Below are positions 21,009 to 30,783 of a stretch of 64,000 nt of DNA, piece by piece. Source of the stretch: Synechococcus sp. BSA11S (GTDB lineage Bacteria; Cyanobacteriota; Cyanobacteriia; PCC-6307; Cyanobiaceae); NCBI RefSeq assembly GCF_014224355.1, contig NZ_VNWP01000007.1, positions 83,335-147,334 of the forward strand. Direction: 5' to 3'. A program made the position numbers and the translations under genes. The first letter of the stretch is position 1. Each line of letters starts with the position of its first letter. The notes under the pieces were generated by a model that did not search any database, had not been told where the DNA came from, and saw only the letters and a list, made by a program, of their open reading frames with translations.

Positions 21009-22004
21009 TCAGCCCACCCAGCGCAGCAGGTTGCCCCGCTCGCCCAGCAGGAAGCCCTTGCCGTTGCCCTCGAAGACGATCCGGGTGAAGTTGGTGGGCT
21101 GGGAGCCCCCCATGGGGTCGCGCTCCCAGCTGGAGCCGCCGTCCTGGCTCACCAGCAGGGTGCCGCTGCCGCCGCCGGCCCAGATGGCGCCGTTGGGGTC
21201 CCAGGCCATGTCGAGGTAGCCGTAGCCATTGGTGATCGGGATCACCGGCTTGCTCCAGGCCTCCACATCGGCGGCGTCGGGGTTGAAGCGCAGCTGGGCG
21301 CCGCGGGTGACCATCCAGAGGTTGCCGTCGGGCTGGAAGCCCATGCTCTGCAGCCGTTGGCTGCTGATGCGCTGGTGGGGCTCCCAGGTGGCCTGCCCCG
21401 GCGCCCAGGTGGCGAAGAAATTGCCCAGGCTCGAGACACTCACGTAACGGCCGTCGGGGGCGCGTCGCAGGTCGCGCACGGCGCCGGCGGCATCGCTCAC
21501 CTCGGCCTGCCAGCTGCCGCCGCCATCACTGGTGCGGTAGATGGCGCCCACGGTGGTGGCCAGCTCGGCCTTGCCCCGGGCCAGGGCCGTGATCAGGTAG
21601 GGGTCTCCGGGCAGCTTGGTGTCGAGCAGCAGGCGCTCCCAGTTCTGGCCCCCATCGGTGCTGTGCAGCAGCAGGCCAGGCTGGCCGGCGATCCAGCCCT
21701 CCTCTCCGGAGAAGTCGATGCTGAGCAGGCGGAAGTTCTCGTCCTCAGGCAGGGCGAGGGCACGGGCCTCCCAGCTGGCTCCTCCATCGTCGGTTTCGAG
21801 GATCAGGCGGTTGCTGCCCACCAGGAAGCCGTGGCTGTCGTCGGTGAAGGCCAGGTCGAGGGGGTTGGAGCGGGTGTCGAGGGCCACGGGCTGCCAGGGG
21901 CTGCTGGCGGCCACGGGCAGGCCGGTGGTGACGCAGCCGCCGAGGCTGAAGACCAGACCGACGGCCAGCACCAGGCCGAGCAAGGAGGAAAACAGGCGTT
22001 TCAC
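21009..22004 (-). CDS. ycf48: Photosynthesis system II assembly factor Ycf48
   Basis: Lumenal beta-propeller (HCF136-like) that binds the D1 precursor early in photosystem II assembly. The 331-residue protein opens with a lipoprotein signal KRLFSSLLGLVLAVGLVFSL ending GGC, so it is probably lipid-anchored. BNR/Asp-box-like repeats follow: SHGFLVGSNRLILETDDGG (about 60-78), GWIAGQPGLLLHSTDGGQNW, and TVGAIYRTSDGGGSW. GTG start six bases beyond the rubredoxin stop. Co-located with rubA and psbEFLJ, all needed for PSII assembly. Confidence 0.96.
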   Translation of the reverse strand: MKRLFSSLLGLVLAVGLVFSLGGCVTTGLPVAASSPWQPVALDTRSNPLDLAFTDDSHGFLVGSNRLILETDDGGASWEARALALPEDENFRLLSIDFSGEEGWIAGQPGLLLHSTDGGQNWERLLLDTKLPGDPYLITALARGKAELATTVGAIYRTSDGGGSWQAEVSDAAGAVRDLRRAPDGRYVSVSSLGNFFATWAPGQATWEPHQRISSQRLQSMGFQPDGNLWMVTRGAQLRFNPDAADVEAWSKPVIPITNGYGYLDMAWDPNGAIWAGGGSGTLLVSQDGGSSWERDPMGGSQPTNFTRIVFEGNGKGFLLGERGNLLRWVG

Positions 22005-22009
22005 AGGAC

Positions 22010-22378
22010 TCAGCGCAGGGAATAGAGAGAGAGGAAGAAGGCGAACGCCAGGGCGAAGCCCCCGAAGATCAGCACGTTCTTCTGGCCGGGGGTGAGCTTG
22101 TTCACGCCGAGGCCGAAGTTGAGGTTTTCCTCGAAGCCGCTGGGCTTGTTGCGCGGTCCGATGTCGCGGAAGGCGCCCGCGCGGCTGCGGCAGACCGGGC
22201 AGCGGAAGCCGATCGGATCCAGTGAGCCGAACGGGGTGCCGGGGGCGATCGCCAGTTTGCGGATGCCCTCCTCGGGGTCGTAGACGAAGCCGCAGCTTCG
22301 GCACTCGAAGCGGTGGGTGTCGGGATCGCTTGTCTGCTCCGGAGCTCGTTCCTCGTCGCCGTCGTGCCCGTTGACCAT
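22010..22378 (-). CDS. rubA: Rubredoxin (RubA-type, membrane-anchored)
   Basis: A 122-residue rubredoxin with a C-terminal membrane helix. Two CxxC iron-ligand pairs are seen in [15 protein letters not shown] (about 25-39) and [11 protein letters not shown], then a linker [14 protein letters not shown] and the span [20 protein letters not shown]. RubA is required for photosystem I or II biogenesis in phototrophs; which one varies by species. It leads the conserved rubA-ycf48-psbEFLJ order. Divergent from ndhC, with an 88-bp shared upstream region. Confidence 0.95.
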   Translation of the reverse strand: MVNGHDGDEERAPEQTSDPDTHRFECRSCGFVYDPEEGIRKLAIAPGTPFGSLDPIGFRCPVCRSRAGAFRDIGPRNKPSGFEENLNFGLGVNKLTPGQKNVLIFGGFALAFAFFLSLYSLR

Positions 22379-22466
22379 GGCGCTGGCCCCACTGCCGTCA
22401 GATCGGACTCTATCCAGGCGATCCCTGCCCACGGATGCCAGACTGCGCCCCAGGTTGGGCCCTTTC

Positions 22467-22829
22467 ATGTTCGTGCTTCCCGGCTACGACGCCTTTCTGG
22501 GCTTTCTGCTGATCGCAGCGGCCGTTCCTGTGCTGGCTCTGGTCACCAACAAACTTGTGGCCCCCAGGTCGCGTGATGGCGAACGCCGCCTCACCTACGA
22601 ATCGGGGATGGAGCCGATCGGCGGTGCCTGGATCCAGTTCAACATCCGTTATTACATGTTCGCCCTGGTCTTCGTCATCTTCGACGTCGAGACCGTTTTC
22701 CTCTATCCCTGGGCCGTGGCGTTCCATCGCCTGGGCCTGCTGGCCTTCATCGAAGCCCTCATCTTCATCTCGATCCTCGTGGTGGCCCTCGCCTACGCCT
22801 GGCGCAAGGGCGCCCTCGAGTGGAGCTGA
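22467..22829 (+). CDS. ndhC: NAD(P)H-quinone oxidoreductase subunit 3
   Basis: Membrane subunit of the NDH-1 complex, used in cyclic electron flow, respiration and CO2 uptake. 120 residues with three predicted spans ([39 protein letters not shown] and [20 protein letters not shown]). The loop [19 protein letters not shown] and the [12 protein letters not shown] block are invariant in NdhC. Operon ndhC-ndhK-ndhJ follows. Confidence 0.97.
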   Translation: MFVLPGYDAFLGFLLIAAAVPVLALVTNKLVAPRSRDGERRLTYESGMEPIGGAWIQFNIRYYMFALVFVIFDVETVFLYPWAVAFHRLGLLAFIEALIFISILVVALAYAWRKGALEWS

Positions 22830-22863
22830 TCCCCCGCCACCCGGAATCCCGACCAGCCGACCG

Positions 22864-23625
22864 ATGACCCTCACCCCGTCAAGCCCCGGAACCAGCGAAG
22901 CCCCCTCGATCGAGGCCCTGCGCGACCTGCGTGCCGCCACGTGCAACCCGGTGGGTGCGCCCACGGTCACCTCGGACCTCTCCGAGAACGTGATTCTCAC
23001 CAGCCTCGATGACCTGCACAACTGGGCCCGGCTCAGCAGTCTCTGGCCTCTGCTCTACGGCACGGCCTGCTGCTTCATCGAGTTCGCGGCGCTGATCGGC
23101 TCCCGCTTCGACTTCGACCGCTTCGGCCTGGTGCCCCGCTCCAGCCCGCGCCAGGCGGATCTGCTGATCACGGCCGGCACCGTGACGATGAAGATGGCTC
23201 CTGCCCTGGTGCGGCTCTACGAGCAGATGCCCGAGCCGAAGTACGTGATCGCCATGGGCGCCTGCACGATCACCGGCGGCATGTTCTCCGCCGACTCCAC
23301 CACGGCCGTCCGCGGTGTCGACAAGCTGATCCCGGTGGACCTCTACATCCCCGGCTGCCCGCCGCGTCCTGAGGCCATCTTCGATGCGGTGATCAAGCTT
23401 CGCAAGAAAGTGGGCAACGAGTCCTTCGCTGAGCGGGGGCAGATGCAACCCACACACCGCTACCTCACGATCGAGCACGCCATGAAGGCGGTGGAGCCGA
23501 TCGTCACCGGCGCCTACCTGAAGGCCGACACCCAGCAGGCCGCCTTTGCCGCCGGGGCCGGGCTGCCCCTGGCCAGCCCTGAACCCGAAGCCCTCGAAGC
23601 CACCCGCTCCTCCAGCGATGCCTGA
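22864..23625 (+). CDS. ndhK: NAD(P)H-quinone oxidoreductase subunit K
   Basis: Peripheral-arm subunit that ligates the N2-type 4Fe-4S cluster of NDH-1. The 253-residue protein has [20 protein letters not shown] with the vicinal Cys pair, [33 protein letters not shown], and [19 protein letters not shown]. The four ligand cysteines are visible. The stop overlaps ndhJ by 8 bp. Confidence 0.97.
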   Translation: MTLTPSSPGTSEAPSIEALRDLRAATCNPVGAPTVTSDLSENVILTSLDDLHNWARLSSLWPLLYGTACCFIEFAALIGSRFDFDRFGLVPRSSPRQADLLITAGTVTMKMAPALVRLYEQMPEPKYVIAMGACTITGGMFSADSTTAVRGVDKLIPVDLYIPGCPPRPEAIFDAVIKLRKKVGNESFAERGQMQPTHRYLTIEHAMKAVEPIVTGAYLKADTQQAAFAAGAGLPLASPEPEALEATRSSSDA

Positions 23626-24148
23626 TCCCAGCACCGAGCTCAGCTCCGCCCCGATCGGCGCCGTCAGCCAGTGGCTGAGCGAGCAGGGCTTCGACCACCA
23701 GCCCCTGCCGGCCGACCACCTGGGCGTGGAGATCATCGGGGTGGAGCCGATGTTCCTGCCGGTGGTGGCCGCGGCCCTCAAGGCCTGGGGTTTCGACTAC
23801 CTGCAGTGCCAGGGCGGTTACGACGAGGGCCCGGGCGGCCGGCTGGTGAGCTTCTACCACCTGGTGAAGCTGGCGGCGGCTCTCGAGCAGGGCTCCTCCG
23901 CTGAGGCCCCCCAGGAGGTGCGCCTGAAGGTGTTCCTGGAGCGGACCGGCGACCTCACCATCCCCACCCTTTATGGCCTGTTCCGAGGGGCCGACTGGCA
24001 GGAGCGGGAAACCTTCGACATGTTCGGCATCCGCTACGAGGGCCATCCCCATCCCAAGCGGCTGCTGATGCCGGAAGACTGGAAGGGTTACCCCCTGCGC
24101 AAGGATTACGTCCAGCCCGATTTCTACGAGATGCAGGACGCCTACTGA
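23618..24148 (+). CDS. ndhJ: NAD(P)H-quinone oxidoreductase subunit J
   Basis: Peripheral-arm subunit of NDH-1 (NuoC-like). The 176-residue protein has [20 protein letters not shown], the family signature [20 protein letters not shown], and [17 protein letters not shown] near the end. It overlaps the end of ndhK, so translation is coupled. Convergent with the YvcK-like gene, sharing 7 bp. Confidence 0.96.
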   Translation: MPDPSTELSSAPIGAVSQWLSEQGFDHQPLPADHLGVEIIGVEPMFLPVVAAALKAWGFDYLQCQGGYDEGPGGRLVSFYHLVKLAAALEQGSSAEAPQEVRLKVFLERTGDLTIPTLYGLFRGADWQERETFDMFGIRYEGHPHPKRLLMPEDWKGYPLRKDYVQPDFYEMQDAY

Positions 24149-25599
24149 GCCCGGCTGGCCAGCCAGTCGAGATCGCTGCCGGGCTTGTGGCCCTTGTGCT
24201 TGCGGTAGAAGCGCATCACGGCATGGGCCAGGCTGCGTGAGTCGTGGCGAAGGGTGGGGCTCGGCCTGGAGCCCTGCAGCGGCGCCAGCATCACGTCGTA
24301 GCCGGCCGCGCGCAGCTGCCGTTGATCACAGAGCACGGGCTCGGCGCCCCTGGCGCGGTAGTGCTCGAGCAGAGAAAGGTCCCGCAGCGGTTCCTGGGCG
24401 AGCACTGCCGGGAACAGACGCTGGTTCACGCCGAGGCTGGCCAGCTGGGCTTCGATCGCCCGCAGGTGACCGGTCACATCCAGCCGGTCGGTTTCGCCGG
24501 GCTGGGTCATCAGGTTGCAGATGTAGAGCTTCGGCGCCTTGGACTGGATGATCGCCTGCACCAGCTCCGGCACCAGCAGGTTGGGCAGCAGGGAGGTGTA
24601 GAGGCTGCCGGGCCCGAGGATGATCAGCTCGGCGTTGGCGATGGCCTCGATCGCCCGGGGCAGGGCCGGAGGCCGCTCGGGGATGCAGCCCAGGCGCACG
24701 ATCGGACTGGGTGAGTGGCCGATCTTCGATTCACCCTCGATGCGCTCGCCGCTCGCCAGCTCAGCCCAGAGGCGCACATCGGCAGTGGTGGCGGGAACCA
24801 CCTGGCCCTGCACCGCCAGCACCCGGCTGCTGGCGGTGATCGCCGATTCCAGGCTGCCGGTGATGGCGGTGAGCGCGGAGATGAACAGGTTGCCGAAGCT
24901 GTGGCCCTCCAGGCCGTTGCCTGCCTTGAAGCGGTACTGGAACAGGCGGGTGAGCAGCGGTTCCTCCCGGGCCAGAGCGGCCAGGCAGTTGCGGATGTCG
25001 CCCGGCGGCTGCACCCCCAGTTCGCGGCGGAGCACACCACTGCTGCCGCCGTCATCGGCGACGGTGACGATGGCCGTGATGTTGCTGCTGTAGCGCTTGA
25101 GGCCGCTGAGCAGGGTGGAGAGGCCGGTGCCGCCGCCGATCGCCACGACGTTGGGGCCGCGGTTGAGCCGCCGCTGGGCCAGCAGGGCATCCACCAGCAC
25201 CGTGTCCTTCTCGGGGGCCAGGGCCTGCTGGATCGAGCCGAAGCTGCGGCTCTGGCCCCAGATCACCAGTGCCGCACCGGCGATCAGCACCAGCGGCCCG
25301 GTGAAGCCCCGCGGCAGCACCCGCGCCACGTTGGTGATCAGCCAGGTGAGCGACTCGAGCATCCAGTAGATGGGCGTGAGATCCGCGAGGATGGCGGCGC
25401 CCAGCAGCGCCAGCACCAGCCCGAGGCCCGATGTGAGCACCCAGCGCTTCACCACCAGCCCTGGTTGCAGCCAGCGCACCGCCCGCTTCGAGCGGCTGAC
25501 GAGGTCCTGCTGGCGGAGGTCGCCACGACCCATCCAACCGGGACGGCGGACCTGCCGGCGGGGGCGGCGGCGGGGCTGGGTGGGGCGCTGGGAGGTCAA
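24142..25599 (-). CDS. YvcK/CofD-like gluconeogenesis factor with N-terminal membrane segments
   Basis: A 485-residue protein of the GckR/YvcK branch of the CofD superfamily: [39 protein letters not shown] and [12 protein letters not shown], with [13 protein letters not shown] and [20 protein letters not shown]. YvcK proteins bind UDP-sugars and link carbon metabolism to envelope synthesis. The N-terminal 130 residues add a basic stretch and two hydrophobic spans ([33 protein letters not shown]), as in cyanobacterial members, so membrane attachment is likely. Confidence 0.92.
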   Translation of the reverse strand: MTSQRPTQPRRRPRRQVRRPGWMGRGDLRQQDLVSRSKRAVRWLQPGLVVKRWVLTSGLGLVLALLGAAILADLTPIYWMLESLTWLITNVARVLPRGFTGPLVLIAGAALVIWGQSRSFGSIQQALAPEKDTVLVDALLAQRRLNRGPNVVAIGGGTGLSTLLSGLKRYSSNITAIVTVADDGGSSGVLRRELGVQPPGDIRNCLAALAREEPLLTRLFQYRFKAGNGLEGHSFGNLFISALTAITGSLESAITASSRVLAVQGQVVPATTADVRLWAELASGERIEGESKIGHSPSPIVRLGCIPERPPALPRAIEAIANAELIILGPGSLYTSLLPNLLVPELVQAIIQSKAPKLYICNLMTQPGETDRLDVTGHLRAIEAQLASLGVNQRLFPAVLAQEPLRDLSLLEHYRARGAEPVLCDQRQLRAAGYDVMLAPLQGSRPSPTLRHDSRSLAHAVMRFYRKHKGHKPGSDLDWLASRAQ

Positions 25600-25659
25600 G
25601 CCGATGGGGCGTTATGCCACAGCACAGAGCACCATGAACTGTACGGAGGAAACGCCAGG

Positions 25660-26463
25660 ATGAACCGAGCCCTCCAGAGCGACCCCGACGGGCCGGTGCT
25701 TGAGCTCGATGGCGTGGGCATGCGCTGGGGGGCCAACACGGTGCTCGATGGCCTCAGCCTCAACCTGCGTCGGGGGGAGCGTCTGGCGGTGGTGGGACCC
25801 TCGGGCACGGGCAAATCAACGGTGCTGCGCATCCTGGCCGGGTTGCTGCTGCCCACGACGGGAGAGCTGAGGGTGCATGGCGCCCCTCAGCGCTACCTGC
25901 GGCTGGACCAGCGCCGGCCGCCGGATGTGCGCCTGGTGTTTCAGAACCCTGCCCTGCTGGGCTCGCTGACCGTGCGCGAGAACGTGGGCTTCCTGCTCTA
26001 CCGCCACAGCAAGCTGCCGGAGGCCGAAATCCGCGAGCGGGTTCATCGGGCCCTGGAGGCCGTGGGCCTCTTCGGGATTGAGGAACGCCTCCCGGGGGAG
26101 CTCAGCGGCGGCATGCAGAAACGGGTGAGCTTTGCGCGGGCCCTGATCGAGGACCCCGCCCAACCGGCCGGGCTGCATCCGATCCTGCTGTTCGATGAAC
26201 CCACGGCGGGACTGGATCCGGTGGCCTGCACCCGCATCGAGGACCTGATCGTCACCAGCACCCGCCTGGCGGCGGGCTGCTCGGTGGTGGTCAGCCACGT
26301 GATGAGCACCATCGTGCGCTCGGCGGAGCAGGTGGCGATGCTCTACGAAGGCAAGCTGCAGTGGCACGGTCCCGTGCAGGATTTCAGCCGCACCGACAAT
26401 CCCTACGTGGTTCAGTTTCGAACCGGTAGCCTGAGCGGACCGATGCAACCGGCGGAGATTTAG
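25660..26463 (+). CDS. ABC transporter ATPase, MlaF-like
   Basis: A 267-residue ABC ATPase with Walker A GPSGTGKST (about 48-56), signature LSGGMQKRVSFARALI, and Walker B ILLFDEPTAGLDP. The LSGGMQKR form and the pairing with an MCE protein 6 bp downstream place it with MlaF of the Mla/TGD lipid-transport systems, which move lipids between the two envelope membranes. The MlaE-type permease is not in this window; in cyanobacteria it is often encoded elsewhere. ATG follows a good ribosome-binding site at GGAGGAAA. Confidence 0.92.
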   Translation: MNRALQSDPDGPVLELDGVGMRWGANTVLDGLSLNLRRGERLAVVGPSGTGKSTVLRILAGLLLPTTGELRVHGAPQRYLRLDQRRPPDVRLVFQNPALLGSLTVRENVGFLLYRHSKLPEAEIRERVHRALEAVGLFGIEERLPGELSGGMQKRVSFARALIEDPAQPAGLHPILLFDEPTAGLDPVACTRIEDLIVTSTRLAAGCSVVVSHVMSTIVRSAEQVAMLYEGKLQWHGPVQDFSRTDNPYVVQFRTGSLSGPMQPAEI

Positions 26464-26469
26464 AGCCCC

Positions 26470-27468
26470 ATGCGTCGCAGCGTGCGAGAAGCCATCGTTG
26501 GATTTTCGCTGCTTGCTGCCGTGGTGGGGGGAGCCGGTTTCTGGATCTGGCTGCGGGGAATCTCCCTCAGCCAGAACAACTGGACCCTGACGGTGAGCTT
26601 CGCCGATGCCGCTGGCCTGGCCGACCGATCGGCGGTGATCTTCCGCGGCGTGCAGGTGGGCAGCGTGCGCAGGATCAAGACCACCTCCTCGGCGGTGCTG
26701 GCCGAGCTGGAGATCAGCGATCCCACCCTGCAGCTGTCACGCCCCACCACGGCCCAGGTGCAGACCGGTTCCCTGCTGGGCGGCGACGCCCAGGTGGCCC
26801 TGATCAGCACCGGCAACCCCCTGCCGGAGAATGCCCCACTGCCCCGGGCCAGGGACTGCGACAACACAGTGATGGTCTGCGCGGGCAGTGAGCTCAAGGG
26901 CGTCACCGCGGCCAGCCTCAACAGCGTGACCGAGCTGATGCAGCGCCTGCTGGCCCAGGTGGATGAGGAGCAGATCGTGGCGGAGATGGCCCGCACCACC
27001 CGCAGCTTCGATGCCACCTCCAAGGAGGCCACCCTGTTCCTCAAGCGGGCTCAGGTTCTGGTGGCTGAGCTGAAGCGCTCGGTGGGCAAGGCCGATCCGA
27101 TCCTGGCCAACCTCAACACGGCCACGGCCGAGGCGGTGGCGGCGAGCCGCCACGTGCGCAACGTCACCGCCTCGCTCGACAACCCCAAGACCCTGGCCCA
27201 GCTCAAGACCACCGTGGGCAATGCGGAGCGGCTCACCGCCCGCATCGATGCCGTGGGCGGTGATGTGAACAAGCTCACCGCCGACGCGGAGTTCATGGAC
27301 GGCGTGCGCAGCGTGGCGATCGGCCTGGGCCAGCTCTTTGATGAGCTCTACCCGGCCCAGACCGGGCTGGCCAGGGAGAAGGCCGAGAAGGAGGCCCAGA
27401 AGAAAGCCCAGAAGAAGGAGAGCCAGAAGAAGGCGGCGCCCCAGCCCCAGACGATCAAGGGCCTCTAA
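26470..27468 (+). CDS. MCE domain protein, MlaD-like
   Basis: A 332-residue substrate-binding subunit of an Mla/TGD-type lipid transporter. An N-terminal anchor ([19 protein letters not shown], about 11-29) is followed by the MCE beta domain ([29 protein letters not shown], and the conserved [14 protein letters not shown]), and a long helical region predicted from about 150 to 290. The C-terminus is a Lys/Glu/Gln-rich low-complexity tail ([16 protein letters not shown]). Its 3' end overlaps the convergent chlD stop by 4 bp. Confidence 0.92.
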   Translation: MRRSVREAIVGFSLLAAVVGGAGFWIWLRGISLSQNNWTLTVSFADAAGLADRSAVIFRGVQVGSVRRIKTTSSAVLAELEISDPTLQLSRPTTAQVQTGSLLGGDAQVALISTGNPLPENAPLPRARDCDNTVMVCAGSELKGVTAASLNSVTELMQRLLAQVDEEQIVAEMARTTRSFDATSKEATLFLKRAQVLVAELKRSVGKADPILANLNTATAEAVAASRHVRNVTASLDNPKTLAQLKTTVGNAERLTARIDAVGGDVNKLTADAEFMDGVRSVAIGLGQLFDELYPAQTGLAREKAEKEAQKKAQKKESQKKAAPQPQTIKGL

Positions 27469-29588
27469 GCCCCATTGAGGGCGTCGAGGGCGATGGCGGC
27501 GATGGCCTGATCGCTGGCCTTGGGCAGCTGCACGTACCTGCCACCGGCCGCCTGGGCCAGGTCCTTGCCCATGCCGCTGCCGATGAATTTGCGCTCGGTG
27601 TCGATCACCAGCAGTTTGATGCCCAGGGCCTGGTAACGGCCGGCCACCTGTTTCACCTCCTCCTTGAGGTCGACGGGCTCCTCGCCCTCGAGCTCCGGCT
27701 GGCCGAGGGAGCGGGAGAGGGGCACGTTGCCGCGGCCATCGGTGATCGCCACCACCACCACCTGGCCGAGATCACCGGTGGCCAGGGCGTTGGCGGCCAC
27801 CCGGGCCGCCTGGGTCAGGCCATGGGCCAGGGGTGAGCCACCGCCGCAGGGCATCTGCTCCAGCCGGCGGCGCGCGGCGGTGATCGAGCGGGTGGGAGGC
27901 AGCAGCACCTCGGCCTGCTCGCCGCGGAAGGGGATCAGGGCGACTTCGTCGCGGTTCTCGTAGGCCTCGGTGAGCAGGCGGATCACGGCCCCCTTGGCGC
28001 TCTGCATGCGGTTGAGAGCCATCGAGCCGCTGGCATCCACCAGGAAGATGACCAGGGAGCCGGCCTTGCGCTGCAGCTGCTTGGCGCGCAGGTCCCCCTC
28101 CTCCACGATCACGGCGCGGTGGGGCTCGCGGGCGCGGCGGGCCTTCTGGTAGGGAGCGGCGGCCCGCAGGGTGGCATCCACGGCGATGCGGCGCACGGGT
28201 CCGCGGGGCAGCATCGGCTTGACGTAGCGGCCGCGGGAGTCGGAGAGCACCACCGAGCGCTTGCCGCTGCCGCCGCTGCGCGACCTGGCGGCGGCGAAGA
28301 GCAGCAGATCGGGATCGATGGCGATCGCCTCGGGGTCGAGCAGAAACTCCTCGGGCACCTGGGGCGGCGCCTGGTCCTCGGGGCTGTCGTCCTCGGGATC
28401 GTCGTCGGCCTCCTCCTGGTCGGGCGGGTCCTGCTCCGGGGGCTCCTGCTCGTCAGGGGTGTCGGGCTCGGGCGGCTGCTCCCCCTGGGGAGGGGGCGGC
28501 GGCGGCTCCATGGGCTGCTGCGGATCGGGCGGGGGCAGCTGCAGGGCCCTCGGCGCGATCACCAGCCGCACCGCCACCTGCAGGTCGTCGGCGTCGACGC
28601 TGTCACGGCCGCTCAGGGCCGCATGGGCCCGCGCCACCCGCACGGCGTAGAGCTCGGAGCGGTGGCCTTCCACCCCGCCCCGGAGGGCCTCGTTGACCAG
28701 GTAGGTGATCTGCTCACGGGTGATCGTGACATCGGGCAGCCACTGACGGGCCAGCAGCAGCTGGGTGGCCAGGGCGTCGCTCTCCTCCTGCCAGCGGGCG
28801 CGGAAGGATGCGCTGGAGGCGCCGTGGTCGAGGGCGGAGCTGGTGATGGCCACCCGCTGCTCCACCCCCAGCACCTGGTTGGCCGAGAGCGCGATGGCGA
28901 AGCGATCCAGCAGGTGGTCGCGTATCGCCCCCTCCTCCGGGTTGTAGGTGGCGATCAGCAGGCAGCGGCAGGGGTGGGAGAGGCTGAGCCCCTCGCGCTC
29001 GATCCGGTTTTCGCCGCTCCCCACCGCCGCCAGCAGCAGGTTGGTGATGCCGTCATCGAGCAGGTTGAGCTCATCGACATAGAGCACGCCCCGGTGGGCT
29101 TCGGCCAGCAGACCGGGCTGGAAGACGGGTGCCCCGGCGGCCAGGGAGGCGGCCACATCCACCGAACCCACCAGGCGGTCTTCGGTGACACCGAGAGGCA
29201 CCTGGATGAAGGGGGCGGGGATCACCGCGGTGGGCAGCAGCGCCGTGGGGTCGGATCCGGTGGGATCACCGCCCAGCTGGGTGATGCGGCTGCGAATGGT
29301 GGCGTCCCAGTCGTCCGGCCGCTGGGGATCGACGTTGAGGCGGCGGCAGGCGTCACCGAGGGCGAGCACGTCGATCGGCGGCAGCAGGGCATGCAGCCCC
29401 CGGGCCAGCACTGATTTGCCTGTGCCGCGCCCCCCGGCGATCACCACACCGCCGAGGCCGGGATCCACCGCCGCCAGCAGCAGGGCCAGCTTGAGGGTGC
29501 CGTGGCCGGTGATGGCCGCCAGGGGGAAGGAGCTGGAGCCCGCCACGCTGGCGGCCGCTGGGGAGGCTGCAGACCCGCTGACGACCAT
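27465..29588 (-). CDS. chlD: Magnesium chelatase subunit D
   Basis: AAA+ and integrin-domain subunit of magnesium chelatase, which inserts Mg2+ into protoporphyrin IX for chlorophyll. The 707-residue protein has an AAA+ N-terminus ([39 protein letters not shown]), a Pro/Asp/Glu-rich linker at about 345-405 ([20 protein letters not shown]), and a C-terminal VWA/MIDAS domain with [15 protein letters not shown] and [14 protein letters not shown]. Length and domains are standard for cyanobacterial ChlD. Confidence 0.97.
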   Translation of the reverse strand: MVVSGSAASPAAASVAGSSSFPLAAITGHGTLKLALLLAAVDPGLGGVVIAGGRGTGKSVLARGLHALLPPIDVLALGDACRRLNVDPQRPDDWDATIRSRITQLGGDPTGSDPTALLPTAVIPAPFIQVPLGVTEDRLVGSVDVAASLAAGAPVFQPGLLAEAHRGVLYVDELNLLDDGITNLLLAAVGSGENRIEREGLSLSHPCRCLLIATYNPEEGAIRDHLLDRFAIALSANQVLGVEQRVAITSSALDHGASSASFRARWQEESDALATQLLLARQWLPDVTITREQITYLVNEALRGGVEGHRSELYAVRVARAHAALSGRDSVDADDLQVAVRLVIAPRALQLPPPDPQQPMEPPPPPPQGEQPPEPDTPDEQEPPEQDPPDQEEADDDPEDDSPEDQAPPQVPEEFLLDPEAIAIDPDLLLFAAARSRSGGSGKRSVVLSDSRGRYVKPMLPRGPVRRIAVDATLRAAAPYQKARRAREPHRAVIVEEGDLRAKQLQRKAGSLVIFLVDASGSMALNRMQSAKGAVIRLLTEAYENRDEVALIPFRGEQAEVLLPPTRSITAARRRLEQMPCGGGSPLAHGLTQAARVAANALATGDLGQVVVVAITDGRGNVPLSRSLGQPELEGEEPVDLKEEVKQVAGRYQALGIKLLVIDTERKFIGSGMGKDLAQAAGGRYVQLPKASDQAIAAIALDALNGA

Positions 29589-29641
29589 GGGGGGCGGAGG
29601 CCTCGAAAGGATTGCTCAGTCTGGCCGATGGAGCGACAGGG

Positions 29642-29971
29642 CTAGAACCGCGACATCGCCTTGATCTTGGCCAGCTTGTCGCCGTCGAGGCCGTTGAGTT
29701 CGTCGAGCCGGAGCAGATCCTCCTTGACCAGGCTGGCGAACACGAACAGGATGCCGTCGAGACGGAAATCGAAGCGTCCTTCCATCACATGGCGCTGGGT
29801 GCTGAGATAATCGTGCAGTTGCCAGAGGGCCTGCGCTGATGTGATCGAATCGGCCTCGCGGCGCACGGTGCTGATCACCGACTGAACGGCACGGCCATAG
29901 GCACAACTGAACGCCTGTTCAGCGATGGCCTGCTCTTCGTCCGTCCAGGTGATCAGTGCCGGGTCAGCCAT
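29642..29971 (-). CDS. frp: Fluorescence recovery protein (FRP)
   Basis: A 109-residue helical protein that binds the C-terminal domain of activated orange carotenoid protein, detaches it from the phycobilisome and returns it to the resting state. Recognised by WTDEEQAIAEQAFSCAYGRA, then LWQLHDYLSTQRHVMEGRF and DFRLDGILFVFASLVKEDLL; the WxxxDYLSxxR block is the FRP core. Third gene of ocp-crtW-frp, 23 bp after crtW. ATG at 29971 gives the normal family length; the longer upstream frame reads through unrelated sequence. Confidence 0.93.
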   Translation of the reverse strand: MADPALITWTDEEQAIAEQAFSCAYGRAVQSVISTVRREADSITSAQALWQLHDYLSTQRHVMEGRFDFRLDGILFVFASLVKEDLLRLDELNGLDGDKLAKIKAMSRF

Positions 29972-29994
29972 GATGTCGTCTTTGATACAGGAGT

Positions 29995-30783
29995 TTATCG
30001 CGGCAGGGCTTCGTGCGCGAGCCGCAGGGATTGCCGCCGGGCCGAGAAGCGAAGGCGCCGCATGCCGGGCAACTGAAACCAGGCTTTGGTGGGGAACTCG
30101 TGGTGTTCCCAGTGATAGCCGAAGTGAAAACAAGCCAACAGAGAAAGCCACACCGGCAGCTCAAGGCTGCGGGCCTGGTGGCTGTTGGTCTCGCCGGGCC
30201 GTTCCCGGTGGGGCAGATAGGTGCCGAAGACGAACAGCTGCAGGGAGCTGATCAACAGCGGAAGGGTGCAGAACAGCAGCACGTTCTGCAGTGCCCCGTG
30301 ACTGAACTGTGCCGTGATCAGAGCCAGCAGGGTCCAGCCTGTCAGCAGCAGGAGCATCTGGGCGACTCCCAGATAGCCGGCCATGAAGTGAACGTACCAA
30401 CGCAGGATTCCAGGACCATGCTGGGGATGGTGGTCGGGGTCACTCGCGCTGCCCGGGGCACGGTGGTGGCGCAGATGGTTGGCGCGGCACGCCCGGTAGG
30501 GAAGACCGGCGTAGAGCCCGAGCGCCAGCTGACCCAGGCCGTGGTTGGCCCGGGGCCGGCCCGGGAGGAGCAGGCCGTGCATGGCGTCGTGCCCGACGAT
30601 GAACAGCCCGGTGTGCAGTACTGAGCGGAGAAGAACCGCGAGCAGCAGCAGGGGCAGGGGCAGATGGCCTGAATCAGCCGGCAGCAACACCGCCAGACTC
30701 ACGATCCAGGCCAGCAGGATCAGTGCCGCCAGCGCAAGGCCCTTGCCGGAGGAGGCAGGGGCCGTGGCTGTAGCGAGGGTCAA
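29995..30783 (-). CDS. crtW: Beta-carotene ketolase CrtW
   Basis: Membrane di-iron oxygenase adding 4-keto groups to carotenoids such as beta-carotene. The 262-residue protein shows the fatty-acid-desaturase-like His clusters HDAMHG (about 65-70), HLRHH (about 102-106) and HWEHHEFP, plus a conserved FGTYLPHRE. Four hydrophobic segments are visible. It starts inside the ocp stop codon (4-bp overlap), so it most likely makes the keto-carotenoid (echinenone or canthaxanthin) that OCP binds. That operon logic is established for several picocyanobacteria; substrate specificity is inferred. Confidence 0.94.
   Translation of the reverse strand: MTLATATAPASSGKGLALAALILLAWIVSLAVLLPADSGHLPLPLLLLAVLLRSVLHTGLFIVGHDAMHGLLLPGRPRANHGLGQLALGLYAGLPYRACRANHLRHHRAPGSASDPDHHPQHGPGILRWYVHFMAGYLGVAQMLLLLTGWTLLALITAQFSHGALQNVLLFCTLPLLISSLQLFVFGTYLPHRERPGETNSHQARSLELPVWLSLLACFHFGYHWEHHEFPTKAWFQLPGMRRLRFSARRQSLRLAHEALPR

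Noticed and set aside
28370..28560. Pro/Glu/Asp-rich low-complexity segment that looked like a repeat array
   Set aside because: It is the normal linker between the AAA+ and VWA domains of ChlD.
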